A stretch of DNA of 64,000 bases. It comes from JAHJQZ01 sp963675235. GTDB taxonomy: Bacteria; Pseudomonadota; Alphaproteobacteria; Rhizobiales; Devosiaceae. Location of the stretch: positions 186,001-250,000 of the forward strand of contig CAXXFU010000002.1 of the NCBI GenBank assembly GCA_963675235.2, read 5' to 3'. The position numbers and the translations under genes were made by a program. The notes below the pieces were generated by a model. It saw only the letters and a program-made list of their open reading frames with translations. It had not been told where the DNA came from and searched no databases. Shown here one piece after another: positions 8,950 through 16,631 of the stretch (within the stretch, counting starts at the first letter, position 1; each line of letters starts with the position of its first letter).

Positions 8950-9312
8950 ATGAAAAAGCTGATTAACGGGCTGGCCGGTGTCGGCTTGGCGATGGCCATC
9001 TCGGGTGGCGCACTTGCCGCCGATCTGGGTGCCACCTACCGCGCAAGCTATTGCCCCTATTACAGTGCGTCGGACATCCTGTCCTACTCGGAGCCCGAGA
9101 TCCAAGCCATGGTGCAGGGCTTCCTCAGCGAAGCCGAGGCAGAGCTGGCGAGCGCGACTGTCGTCAATTCCACCAAGCCGTCCTTCGTGTGGGCGAGCGA
9201 GACCAAGTTTTCCTGCAATGTGGCGCTGAGCTATTTCAGGACCGGCTATCTCGATGATGAGTCGGTTCAGAAGTGCGACTGCTTCCACACGCGCATGACC
9301 AACTACAGATGA
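8950..9312 (+). CDS. small secreted cysteine-containing protein of unknown function
   Basis: From the ATG at 8950 the product is 120 residues. It has an evident signal peptide (MKKLINGLAG start, hydrophobic core, probable cleavage after GGALA at about residue 23). The mature part has cysteines in CPYY, FSCN and KCDC contexts, so disulfides in the periplasm or outside the cell are possible. An in-frame upstream ATG at 8887 is less likely because it would bury the signal peptide behind a charged stretch. The gene is the first of the secretion cluster and ends 13 bases before the TolC-family gene. I do not recognise a family; a role in secretion or adhesin biogenesis is only a guess from position. 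Confidence 0.65.
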   Translation: MKKLINGLAGVGLAMAISGGALAADLGATYRASYCPYYSASDILSYSEPEIQAMVQGFLSEAEAELASATVVNSTKPSFVWASETKFSCNVALSYFRTGYLDDESVQKCDCFHTRMTNYR

Positions 9313-9325
9313 ATTTTGGCTGACA

Positions 9326-10780
9326 GTGAATGAGGACGAAATCGTGCGACATATCAAGACAACAGCCAAATTACTTATCGGGGGCGTCCTGTTCGCGACG
9401 TCCGTTCTGACCCTGGCGCAGTCGGCAAATGCCCTGACCCTGGCTCAGGCGACACGCATCGCCGTCGAATCCAACCCCGAAATCGGTCAGGCGATCGAGA
9501 ATCGCGAAGCTACCGAATTCGAACTCAAGCAGGCGCTCGGGCTCTATCTGCCGAGGGTCGACCTTGAAGCCTCGGTCGGTGTCCGGCGTCTTGACAATCC
9601 GTCCCGTCGCTCATCCGGCATTCAGGACGATCCGCTCTATCCATCGGAAGTTGGCGTCGTTGCCACCTACGACATCTATGACGGCGGCTATCGCCAGTCG
9701 GAAGCCAATCGCCAGGCCGCTCGGGTCGATGGCGCGTCCTTCCGCGTGCTCGAGAGAAGCGAGTACATCGGCCTCAACATCGCGCGCGAGTATTTCGAGA
9801 TCCTGTTGCAGACCCGAATCGTCGGTCTGGCACAGCAGAACGTGGCCTTCCACCAGACCACGCTCGGCAATGTCCGCGATGCGGTTGCCGGCAGCCGCCT
9901 CACTGCTGCCGACGAGAACCAGGCCGTGGAAAGGCTCGCCGCCGCACGGGCGACGCTCAAGCAGGCCGAGGAGGCCCTGGCCACGGCGATGATCGGCTTC
10001 AACAAGCTGGTTGGCGTGCCGTTGACCAGCCCGAGCATGCCCGCCCACGTCACCTCGCTGCCCAAGAGCCTGGCCGACGCCATCGGGCAGGCCCGACTCA
10101 ACAATCCGCGCGTCAAGATTGCCGGCGCCGATATCGATGCGGCCTCAGCCGTGGTCCAGCAGTCCCAGAGCGGCATCGGGCCGAAGATTTCCCTTGAAGG
10201 CCGCGCTTCCACAGGCTTCGACACCGGCGGCGTCGATGGCGGCACCACCGATGTGCAGGGCCGTGTGGTCATGCGCTGGACGATCTTTGACGGCGGCATC
10301 AAGGGCAACGAAGTCCAGGAAAACATCCGCCGCGAGAGCGAGGCCATGCTGGCCTTGCACCAGGCGCATCGCGAGGTCGAGGAGGCGGTTCGCATCTCCT
10401 GGGAACGCATGCTCCGCCAGCGCGAGCTGTCGTCTGCCTTCCGCACCCAGGTCAATGCCGCAGATACGCTTGTTTCGGCCTATCGCGAGCAGTTCAATGT
10501 CGGCCAGCGTTCCCTGCTCGACGTGCTCGATGCCCAGTCGACGCGCGTTTCCGTTCAGGTGCAGGCCGAGACCGCTGCCTATGCGTCGCGCTATGCCGAA
10601 TATCGGCTGCTGGCGGCAACGGGACGGCTTCTGTCCTATCTCGGGCTCGAAGCGCCCAAGCAGGCTGAAGCCTATGCCCGTGAAGAGCTTGGCACGCCCG
10701 CCGCGGATTCCTATCAGCCGCGTGCGCGCAAGCCGGTCAATTTCGACTCCGTTCTGGACCTGGCCGAATTCGTCAATTAA
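9326..10780 (+). CDS. TolC-family outer-membrane channel of a type I secretion system
   Basis: The 484-residue protein carries a signal peptide ending near SANA and two repeated coiled-coil halves typical of outer membrane efflux proteins. Recognisable family features are LTLAQATRIAVESNPEIGQA at the start of the mature protein, FDGG in each half (DIYDGGYRQ and TIFDGGIKG) and QFNVGQRSLLDVLDAQ near the end. It would form the outer-membrane exit duct. The ABC ATPase and HlyD adaptor genes follow, which makes a type I exporter far likelier than a drug efflux system. Alternative GTG starts exist at 9326 and 9344, and both leave the signal peptide intact. A 35-residue hydrophilic C-terminal extension follows the last coiled coil. 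Confidence 0.92.
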   Translation: MNEDEIVRHIKTTAKLLIGGVLFATSVLTLAQSANALTLAQATRIAVESNPEIGQAIENREATEFELKQALGLYLPRVDLEASVGVRRLDNPSRRSSGIQDDPLYPSEVGVVATYDIYDGGYRQSEANRQAARVDGASFRVLERSEYIGLNIAREYFEILLQTRIVGLAQQNVAFHQTTLGNVRDAVAGSRLTAADENQAVERLAAARATLKQAEEALATAMIGFNKLVGVPLTSPSMPAHVTSLPKSLADAIGQARLNNPRVKIAGADIDAASAVVQQSQSGIGPKISLEGRASTGFDTGGVDGGTTDVQGRVVMRWTIFDGGIKGNEVQENIRRESEAMLALHQAHREVEEAVRISWERMLRQRELSSAFRTQVNAADTLVSAYREQFNVGQRSLLDVLDAQSTRVSVQVQAETAAYASRYAEYRLLAATGRLLSYLGLEAPKQAEAYAREELGTPAADSYQPRARKPVNFDSVLDLAEFVN

Positions 10781-10976
10781 TCCCGCGGCAATCGTCTGGA
10801 CGTACGAATACAAGCTCCCTGCCATCGCCTGAGCGGCGTGGCCGGGAGCTTATATGACTGATCTGGTGTAGTTGTAACGCGTGAGCCGGGTAAGACCGGT
10901 GCAAATGGCAGGTAGTCCTGGACGGGGATGGTTCTGCCCGATTGACGCGCGGGACTCCGTTGAGAGGCCCTTGAGT

Positions 10977-13229
10977 ATGAGTGATCAAGAGCGAGACCCG
11001 AAGCAGGGCGATCGCAAGGAGCCGACGCTTCCGCCGCCGGGTGGTGCGCCCAGCTCAATGCCATACTCGCTTACGACGGAGACGGCACAGTCGTCGGTGC
11101 CAGAGCCGAACGGCGGCGATCCTCTTCTGACCCTGGCCGTCTATCTCGCAAGAACCAGGAACCGCCCGTCATCTCCCGATATGCTGATTGCCGGCCTGCC
11201 GCTCGAGGGTGGCGTGTTGTCGATCGATCTGCTGCCGCGGGCTCTGGCCCGCGCCGGTCTTGTCTGCGAGGAACGCCGGGCCGTGCTTGCCGACCTGGCC
11301 GAATTCGACCTTCCGGCACTGATCTTCGATCCGTCGGGCCGGGTGCTCGCCTGTCTGGCCCGGAACGATGACGGCTCGTTCCGCTGCTTTGATCCCGACA
11401 GCGGACGCGAAGCCGATTTCGCCGCCGCCGATCTCGACGCCAGGGCCAAGCAGTCGATCATGGTCGTTCGAGAAGAGACGCTTCACAGCGGGGATGGCGC
11501 CGAGCCGCAACTGGCGACCGATGCGTCGCACTGGCTGCGCGACGCGCTCTCCGGGCACCGCCGGTCGATCTTCAACATCATCCTGGCGGCCGCGTTCATC
11601 AATCTGTTCGCCGTCGCCATGCCGCTGTTTACGCTCAACGTCTACGACCGCGTGCTGCCGAACAAGGCCACGGCGACGCTGTGGGTTCTGGCAATCGGCC
11701 TGCTGCTGGTCCAGGTTTTCGATCTCGTGCTCAAGGTAGCGCGCGGTGCGCTGATCGACTACATGGGCCGGCGCGTCGACCTGCGCCTTGCCTCGACGTT
11801 GTTCGACAGGGTGCTCAACACCACGATCGCATCGCGGCCCGGGTCGACGGGCGCCTTTATCAACCGCATCGCCCAGTTCGAAGTCCTGCGCGAATTCTTC
11901 ACATCCTCGACCATCGTCATGTTCGTCGATGTGTTCTTCATGTTCGTGTTCTTCTGGGTGATCGCTGCGCTGATCGGCTGGGTTGCCATCTTCCCGGCCA
12001 TTGCAGCGCTGGTCGCGGTGACGGTAACGATCTTCATCGGCCTGAGGTCCGGCAAGGCGGTCAAGGCGGCGCTGAGCGAGAGTTCGACCCGCAATGCCAT
12101 CCTGGTTGAATCGCTGACGGCGGCGCAGACGGTCAAGGCGACCCGCGCCGAAGGCCAGCTTTTGCGGCGTTGGGAAAACGCCATCCTGGCCTCATCGGAA
12201 ACCCAGAACCGCATCAAGATCCTGCAGAACACGGCGAACCAGTTCACCGCGCTTGCCGGTCAGCTGTCGATGGTGGCGATCATCATTGGCGGCACCTACC
12301 GGTTTTCGGCCGGCGAGATCAGCACCGGCGCCATCATCGCCTCGATGATGCTGTCCAACCGGCTGATTGCACCGATCGGCCAGATCGCCGGCGCGGTTCT
12401 GAGATCGCGCAGCGCGCTTGAGGCCTATCGCACGCTCAACGACATTCTGGCGCTGCCGGACGAGCGGCAGGTGCAGCGCCAGTTCGTCTCGCGTACCGTC
12501 GAGCGCGGCAAGATCGAGTTCCGAAAGGTCCGGTTTGCCTATCCCGAGAGCGATACCTTCGTGCTCGATCAGGTTTCGCTGACCATCCAGCCGGGCGAAA
12601 AGGTCGGCATCATCGGCCGTATCGGCTCGGGCAAGACCACGCTGGGGCGGCTGTTGGTCAAGTTCTACGAGCCCACCGAGGGCGAGATCCTCATCGACGA
12701 TGTCTCGATCAAGCAATACCACCCGGCGGCGCTGCGCCGGCAGATCGGTTTCGTCATCCAGGATCCCGAACTGTTTGCCGGCACGATCAAGGAAAACATC
12801 ATCCTGGCCGACCCCACGGCATCGGACGAGCGCATCATCGATGTGGCGCGGCGCTCCGGCGTCGAGGCCTTCGTCTCCCGGCATCCCAAGGGGTTCGACA
12901 TGCCCGTGGGCGAACGCGGCAGCCTGCTCTCGGGCGGTCAGCGCCAGGCGGTTGCGCTGGCGCGAACCATGCTCGTCGATCCGCAGGTGCTGTTCCTCGA
13001 TGAGCCGTCGAGTTCGATGGACCTGGCCACCGAGCGCGAACTGATCAAGCATCTCGGCATCACGATGGATTCCCATCACACCGTGATCATCGCCACCCAT
13101 CGCCATTCGCTTCTCAGCCTGATCAAGCGCCTGATCGTCGTCGACAATGGACGCATCGTGGCCGACGGGCCGCGCGACGCCGTTCTCGAACAGCTGCGTG
13201 CCAATTCTGCTTCCCGCGAGGCGCTATGA
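10977..13229 (+). CDS. type I secretion ABC transporter/ATPase, LapB/LssB type
   Basis: I place the start at the ATG at 10977, giving 750 residues; an upstream in-frame extension reads as non-coding. Residues 50-150 resemble a C39-like domain without the catalytic cysteine, as in exporters of non-cleaved RTX substrates. A six-helix membrane domain spans about 195-470. The ATPase domain has Walker A GRIGSGKTT near residue 547, signature LLSGGQRQA near 650 and Walker B VLFLDEPSS near 671. It should energise export of the large adhesin encoded 3.4 kb downstream. The stop overlaps the start of the HlyD gene by 4 bases, showing translational coupling. Confidence 0.93.
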   Translation: MSDQERDPKQGDRKEPTLPPPGGAPSSMPYSLTTETAQSSVPEPNGGDPLLTLAVYLARTRNRPSSPDMLIAGLPLEGGVLSIDLLPRALARAGLVCEERRAVLADLAEFDLPALIFDPSGRVLACLARNDDGSFRCFDPDSGREADFAAADLDARAKQSIMVVREETLHSGDGAEPQLATDASHWLRDALSGHRRSIFNIILAAAFINLFAVAMPLFTLNVYDRVLPNKATATLWVLAIGLLLVQVFDLVLKVARGALIDYMGRRVDLRLASTLFDRVLNTTIASRPGSTGAFINRIAQFEVLREFFTSSTIVMFVDVFFMFVFFWVIAALIGWVAIFPAIAALVAVTVTIFIGLRSGKAVKAALSESSTRNAILVESLTAAQTVKATRAEGQLLRRWENAILASSETQNRIKILQNTANQFTALAGQLSMVAIIIGGTYRFSAGEISTGAIIASMMLSNRLIAPIGQIAGAVLRSRSALEAYRTLNDILALPDERQVQRQFVSRTVERGKIEFRKVRFAYPESDTFVLDQVSLTIQPGEKVGIIGRIGSGKTTLGRLLVKFYEPTEGEILIDDVSIKQYHPAALRRQIGFVIQDPELFAGTIKENIILADPTASDERIIDVARRSGVEAFVSRHPKGFDMPVGERGSLLSGGQRQAVALARTMLVDPQVLFLDEPSSSMDLATERELIKHLGITMDSHHTVIIATHRHSLLSLIKRLIVVDNGRIVADGPRDAVLEQLRANSASREAL

Positions 13230-14554
13230 CCAAGTCTTCGGAAAAAAACGCACGCGCGTTCCGGTTTTCGAGCGAGAAGCCGCCGAGGCGCTGGGTGACG
13301 ATCACCCAGATCTGCGCCCTGTTCGTCGTGCTCGCCCTGGTCTGGGCGTCACAGGCCGAGGTCGACGAGCGCAGCCGTGCCGAAGGCAAGGTCATCGCCT
13401 CGAGCAAGACCCAGATCATCCAGAGCACCGAGTCCGGCGTTGTCACGGAGATTCTGGTTCGTGCCGGCCAGCAGGTGAAAAAGGGCCAGCAGCTGATCCG
13501 GCTTGATGATACCACCAGTTCCTCCAGCGCCGGCGAAGTCGAGGCCAAGGTCACCGCCCTGCGCGCGCAGATTGCGCGGCTGCGGATCGAATATGCCGGC
13601 AATGTCACCTCCGGGGCCGATTATGTCTGCCCGGCAGAAATCGAGCAGAAAACGCCAGAAATCTGCGACAACGAGGCGAGGCTTCTGGAGGCGCGCGCTG
13701 CCTCCAAGCGGCAAGGGCAGGGCGTGCTCGAACAGCGCGTTCAGCAGCGCCAGAGCGAACTCAACGAGGCGCAGTCCAATCAGGTACGGCTGACCAATGC
13801 GCTCAATCTCAGCCAGGAGAAACTCGACCTTCTCATGCCGCTTTGGGAGAAGAACCTCGTGGCACAGACCGAGCTTTTGGCCGCCCAGGCCGAGGTCAGC
13901 GACCTGCAGGGCCAGTTGGCGGCGCTGAAGGAGACAATCGCCAAGTCGCAGGCGGCCCTGTCCGAGGCCAAGCTCCAGGTCGAGCAGGCTGAGCTGCAGT
14001 TCCGCGAAACGGCCCTGACCGATCTCACCGACAAGCTGGCCCAGCTGTCGAGCGCCGAGGAGACCTTGCGCGGCGCCACCGACCGTGTCAGCCGGACCGA
14101 GGTCCGTTCCCCGGTCGACGGCATCGTGTCCAGTCTCGAGGTCAATACCATCGGCGCCTTCGTCAATGCCGGCGAGACCCTGCTGGATATCGTTCCGATC
14201 GACGAAAAGCTCAATGTCGAGGCGCGCCTGAAGCCGTCCGACGTCGCCTTCATCCTCCCGGGCCAGAAAGCTACGATCAAGCTGACCGCCTATGACTTCT
14301 CGATCTTCGGTGGGCTCGAAGGCGAGGTGTTGAACGTCTCGGCCGACAGCATTACCGATCCGCAGACGCGCGAAACCTATTACGTCGTGCTTCTGAGCAC
14401 AGATGCGTCGGAACTGCATTATCGCGGCCAGGAACTGCCCATCCTGCCGGGCATGGTTACCACGGTCGAGATCCTGACCGGCAAGAAGACCATCCTCAGC
14501 TATCTGCTCAAGCCGGTGAACAAGGCGCGCGACGACGCCTTGCGCGAGCGTTGA
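13226..14554 (+). CDS. HlyD-family membrane fusion protein of a type I secretion system, LapC type
   Basis: The 442-residue protein has a short cytoplasmic N-terminus, a single membrane anchor around residues 31-46 and a periplasmic body. The body includes a biotinyl-lipoyl-like half motif (TESGVVTEILVRAGQQVKKG), a long coiled coil at about 110-290 rich in Gln, Glu and Leu, and the conserved C-terminal beta barrel containing RSPVDGIVSSLEVNTIGAFV. It links the ABC transporter to the TolC-type channel. Two cysteines lie in CPAEIEQKTPEICDN within the hairpin, which is not usual for the family and could form a disulfide. Confidence 0.93.
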   Translation: MTKSSEKNARAFRFSSEKPPRRWVTITQICALFVVLALVWASQAEVDERSRAEGKVIASSKTQIIQSTESGVVTEILVRAGQQVKKGQQLIRLDDTTSSSSAGEVEAKVTALRAQIARLRIEYAGNVTSGADYVCPAEIEQKTPEICDNEARLLEARAASKRQGQGVLEQRVQQRQSELNEAQSNQVRLTNALNLSQEKLDLLMPLWEKNLVAQTELLAAQAEVSDLQGQLAALKETIAKSQAALSEAKLQVEQAELQFRETALTDLTDKLAQLSSAEETLRGATDRVSRTEVRSPVDGIVSSLEVNTIGAFVNAGETLLDIVPIDEKLNVEARLKPSDVAFILPGQKATIKLTAYDFSIFGGLEGEVLNVSADSITDPQTRETYYVVLLSTDASELHYRGQELPILPGMVTTVEILTGKKTILSYLLKPVNKARDDALRER

Positions 14555-14556
14555 TC

Positions 14557-15186
14557 ATGACCGGAACCGACCGCAATGCTGTCGGCAGCGCGCTGGCGAT
14601 TCCGGCGAGCCTGGTCACGGCTCCCGAATTCCGCGCCATCACCGTCGGCGGCAAGCGCAAGGGGCTGCGGCTCGAGAAGGTCTATTGGGATGCGCTTCAG
14701 CGTCTGGCCGACAAGCGAAGTGCCAAGCGTTCCGACCTGATCGCGGAGGTGCTGTCGGATCCGCAACTGGCAGGGATCAATGCCGCCAGTGCACTTCGCT
14801 GTTTCCTCGTCAGCCAATTGCAGGCCGAGAACGACAGCCTGTCGCGGCAGTTGGGCGAGATCAACGTCGTCGGCCTGTTGCAGACAGCACCGGTGCCGGC
14901 CTTCGCAATTGGCCGCGATCGGCGCCTGATCAGCGTCAATCCCGAGTTCGCCCAGGTTGTCCGCGTCGTCTCCGGCAACATGTCGGCGGACCACAAGCCC
15001 GATGCCAGCCAGTTGACACTGGAAACGCCAGTCAGCCAGCTTTTCGCCGAACTCAATTCCGGTGCATCCTCGGTACGCTGCAACTACCTGCTCGCGGTCG
15101 AGGATCGCCGTCGTCGCGGCCAGGCCAAGATCGTGCGCGTGCCGACATATGCGACAAACGTGCTTGTGGGGTATCTGCTTGGCTGA
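14557..15186 (+). CDS. ribbon-helix-helix plus PAS-like protein, possible regulator of the secretion locus
   Basis: The likely start is the ATG at 14557, two bases after the HlyD stop. Residues about 25-90 (FRAITVGGKRKGLRLEKVYW, then LQRLADKRSAKRSDLIAEVL) fit an alphaproteobacterial ribbon-helix-helix domain: a short beta strand with basic residues followed by two helices. Residues about 110-205 begin with LLQTAPVPAFAIGRDRRLIS and VNPEFAQVV, the opening pattern of a PAS fold. RHH domains bind short palindromic DNA as dimers, and PAS domains sense ligands or redox state. I infer a one-component regulator embedded in the operon, perhaps acting on the adhesin promoter. The second assignment is weaker than the first. 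Confidence 0.6.
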   Translation: MTGTDRNAVGSALAIPASLVTAPEFRAITVGGKRKGLRLEKVYWDALQRLADKRSAKRSDLIAEVLSDPQLAGINAASALRCFLVSQLQAENDSLSRQLGEINVVGLLQTAPVPAFAIGRDRRLISVNPEFAQVVRVVSGNMSADHKPDASQLTLETPVSQLFAELNSGASSVRCNYLLAVEDRRRRGQAKIVRVPTYATNVLVGYLLG

Positions 15187-15243
15187 GCGCAAAATTCTTC
15201 CGGCCTGCGTCGCACCGGTCCTGCTGCCGGAAAGGGGGATGAT

Positions 15244-16347
15244 GTGATCCGTATACGCTTTTTTGCGGCGGCAATGCTGTTCGCCTCGTTGAGCGCTTGC
15301 ACCTCCACCGGCTTTGTCAGTGACGAGAGCATAGGAGCCGGCGGTGGTACGATCGCCATCCCCGAGAGCGAGACCGTCGGGACCGGTCCGGTCGCCATCG
15401 GCCTTGTCGTGACCGCCGACGAGACAGCCCTGTCCGACGGTTCGGGTGATGCCGTGTATCTGGCGGCCAAGCTGGCGGCGAGTTCACTGAACCCGCCGCA
15501 GGCGAGCCTCTTGGTGCGCAAGCTTCCCAAGTCCGACAAGGACCTGCGCATTCTTGCCGGCCAGTTCGTCAAGGCGGGCGCGGGTTTCGTCATCGTGCCG
15601 CCCGACGCGGACTCGCTGCTCCAGCTTGCAGATATGGTTGCGGCCGAGGGCGTGACGCTGGTTACGCTCGGCCATCAGGCCGATCCTGGCCGGTCATTAT
15701 TCGCGGCCGGCTCCAGTCCGCAACTCGAGGCCGTTGCCGTCGCCGATGAGATGGCGCGCCGCCGCTACAAGAATGTCGTCATTGTCGCCGCTGCCGACGG
15801 CGCCAGCCGGGCGCTTGGCGAGCAGGTCGAGATTTCGGCCAGAAACGCCGGCGTCAGCGCGCAAATTCTCAAGAGCGCCGAGCCGGGACAGGTGCTGACC
15901 GATATCGAGACCATTGTCGGTGGCGGGGCAACGCCCGATGCGGTGTTCTTCGCCATCGGTGCGGAATCCGCTGCAGCCATCGTCAAGACCATGCGACTCG
16001 ATCAACGCCTCGACAAGGTTGCCCTTGTCGGCAACAGCTCCTGGCCGCTGGCAATGCTCGATGCCACGCTGCTGAAAGGCGCCTGGTACGCCGAGACCAA
16101 AGGCAATTCGCTGGCAAGTTTCGCGGGCAAGTTCCGGCAGGCGTTCGAGAAAACACCGACCGCCAACGCCGCCATCGCCTACGATCTTGTCGTTCTCGCC
16201 GCCGCGCTTCCGCAGGTTGCGGGTGAAGACGCCTATTCCGTCGAAGTCCTGACCAACAAGTTCGGCTTCAAGGGCATATCCGGCAGCTTCCGGTTCGATG
16301 CCGACGGCACTGCCGGCCGGACTTACACCATCACTTCCATCAAATAA
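15244..16347 (+). CDS. lipoprotein with type 1 periplasmic-binding fold (LpoA/branched-chain binding-protein-like)
   Basis: The 367-residue product starts at GTG 15244. It has a lipoprotein signal peptide with lipobox LSAC (cysteine near residue 19). The body reads as a type 1 periplasmic-binding protein: GPVAIGLVVTADETAL at the first strand, a RILAGQFVKAGAGFVIVPPD segment, then YKNVVIVAAADGASRALGEQ at the second lobe and PDAVFFAIGAES. This fold occurs in amino-acid binding proteins and in LpoA/YraM-type activators of peptidoglycan synthases. No permease or ATPase of that import class is nearby. Its place between the exporter and the adhesin gene suggests an envelope role in adhesin assembly or sensing, which is inference only. 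Confidence 0.7.
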   Translation: MIRIRFFAAAMLFASLSACTSTGFVSDESIGAGGGTIAIPESETVGTGPVAIGLVVTADETALSDGSGDAVYLAAKLAASSLNPPQASLLVRKLPKSDKDLRILAGQFVKAGAGFVIVPPDADSLLQLADMVAAEGVTLVTLGHQADPGRSLFAAGSSPQLEAVAVADEMARRRYKNVVIVAAADGASRALGEQVEISARNAGVSAQILKSAEPGQVLTDIETIVGGGATPDAVFFAIGAESAAAIVKTMRLDQRLDKVALVGNSSWPLAMLDATLLKGAWYAETKGNSLASFAGKFRQAFEKTPTANAAIAYDLVVLAAALPQVAGEDAYSVEVLTNKFGFKGISGSFRFDADGTAGRTYTITSIK

Positions 16348-16631
16348 GCATTGGCCGGGAAGGGTGGTTTCCCACCTCTTCCAATGATGCGATCGCGCAG
16401 GTGCCGGGGCGTGCGCTCAGCCCCCATCATGAGGTGACGCTGCCCCCAGCTCCAGCCGCGATCGGCTGTATCGGAATATCATGTTATGCTTTTTGTTAAG
16501 GTTAAAACCTTCCTAAGGCCTCTTGCATAACATAGTATGTGTTTGGCGCGCATTCGATGTTGCTTCAAAAAACGCCCCCGCTCAAATAGCCCTAACGAAT
16601 TGTTAAGCGCATTTTGATGCGGAGGATTCCG
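16348..16631. other. adhesin upstream region
   Basis: 284 bases without a gene. It is AT-rich on its right half compared with the neighbours, carries the palindrome listed separately, and holds AATTGTTAA at 16598-16606, the inverse of a sequence upstream of the first gene of the cluster. GGAGG at 16621 serves the adhesin start. Confidence 0.55.
16498..16511. promoter_or_regulatory. 14-bp perfect palindrome upstream of the adhesin, possible operator
   Basis: AAGGTTAAAACCTT is a perfect inverted repeat (AAGGTT and AACCTT around AA), 121 bases before the adhesin start. Its size suits a dimeric DNA-binding protein. The ribbon-helix-helix protein encoded two genes upstream is one candidate, with no direct evidence. 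Confidence 0.35.
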
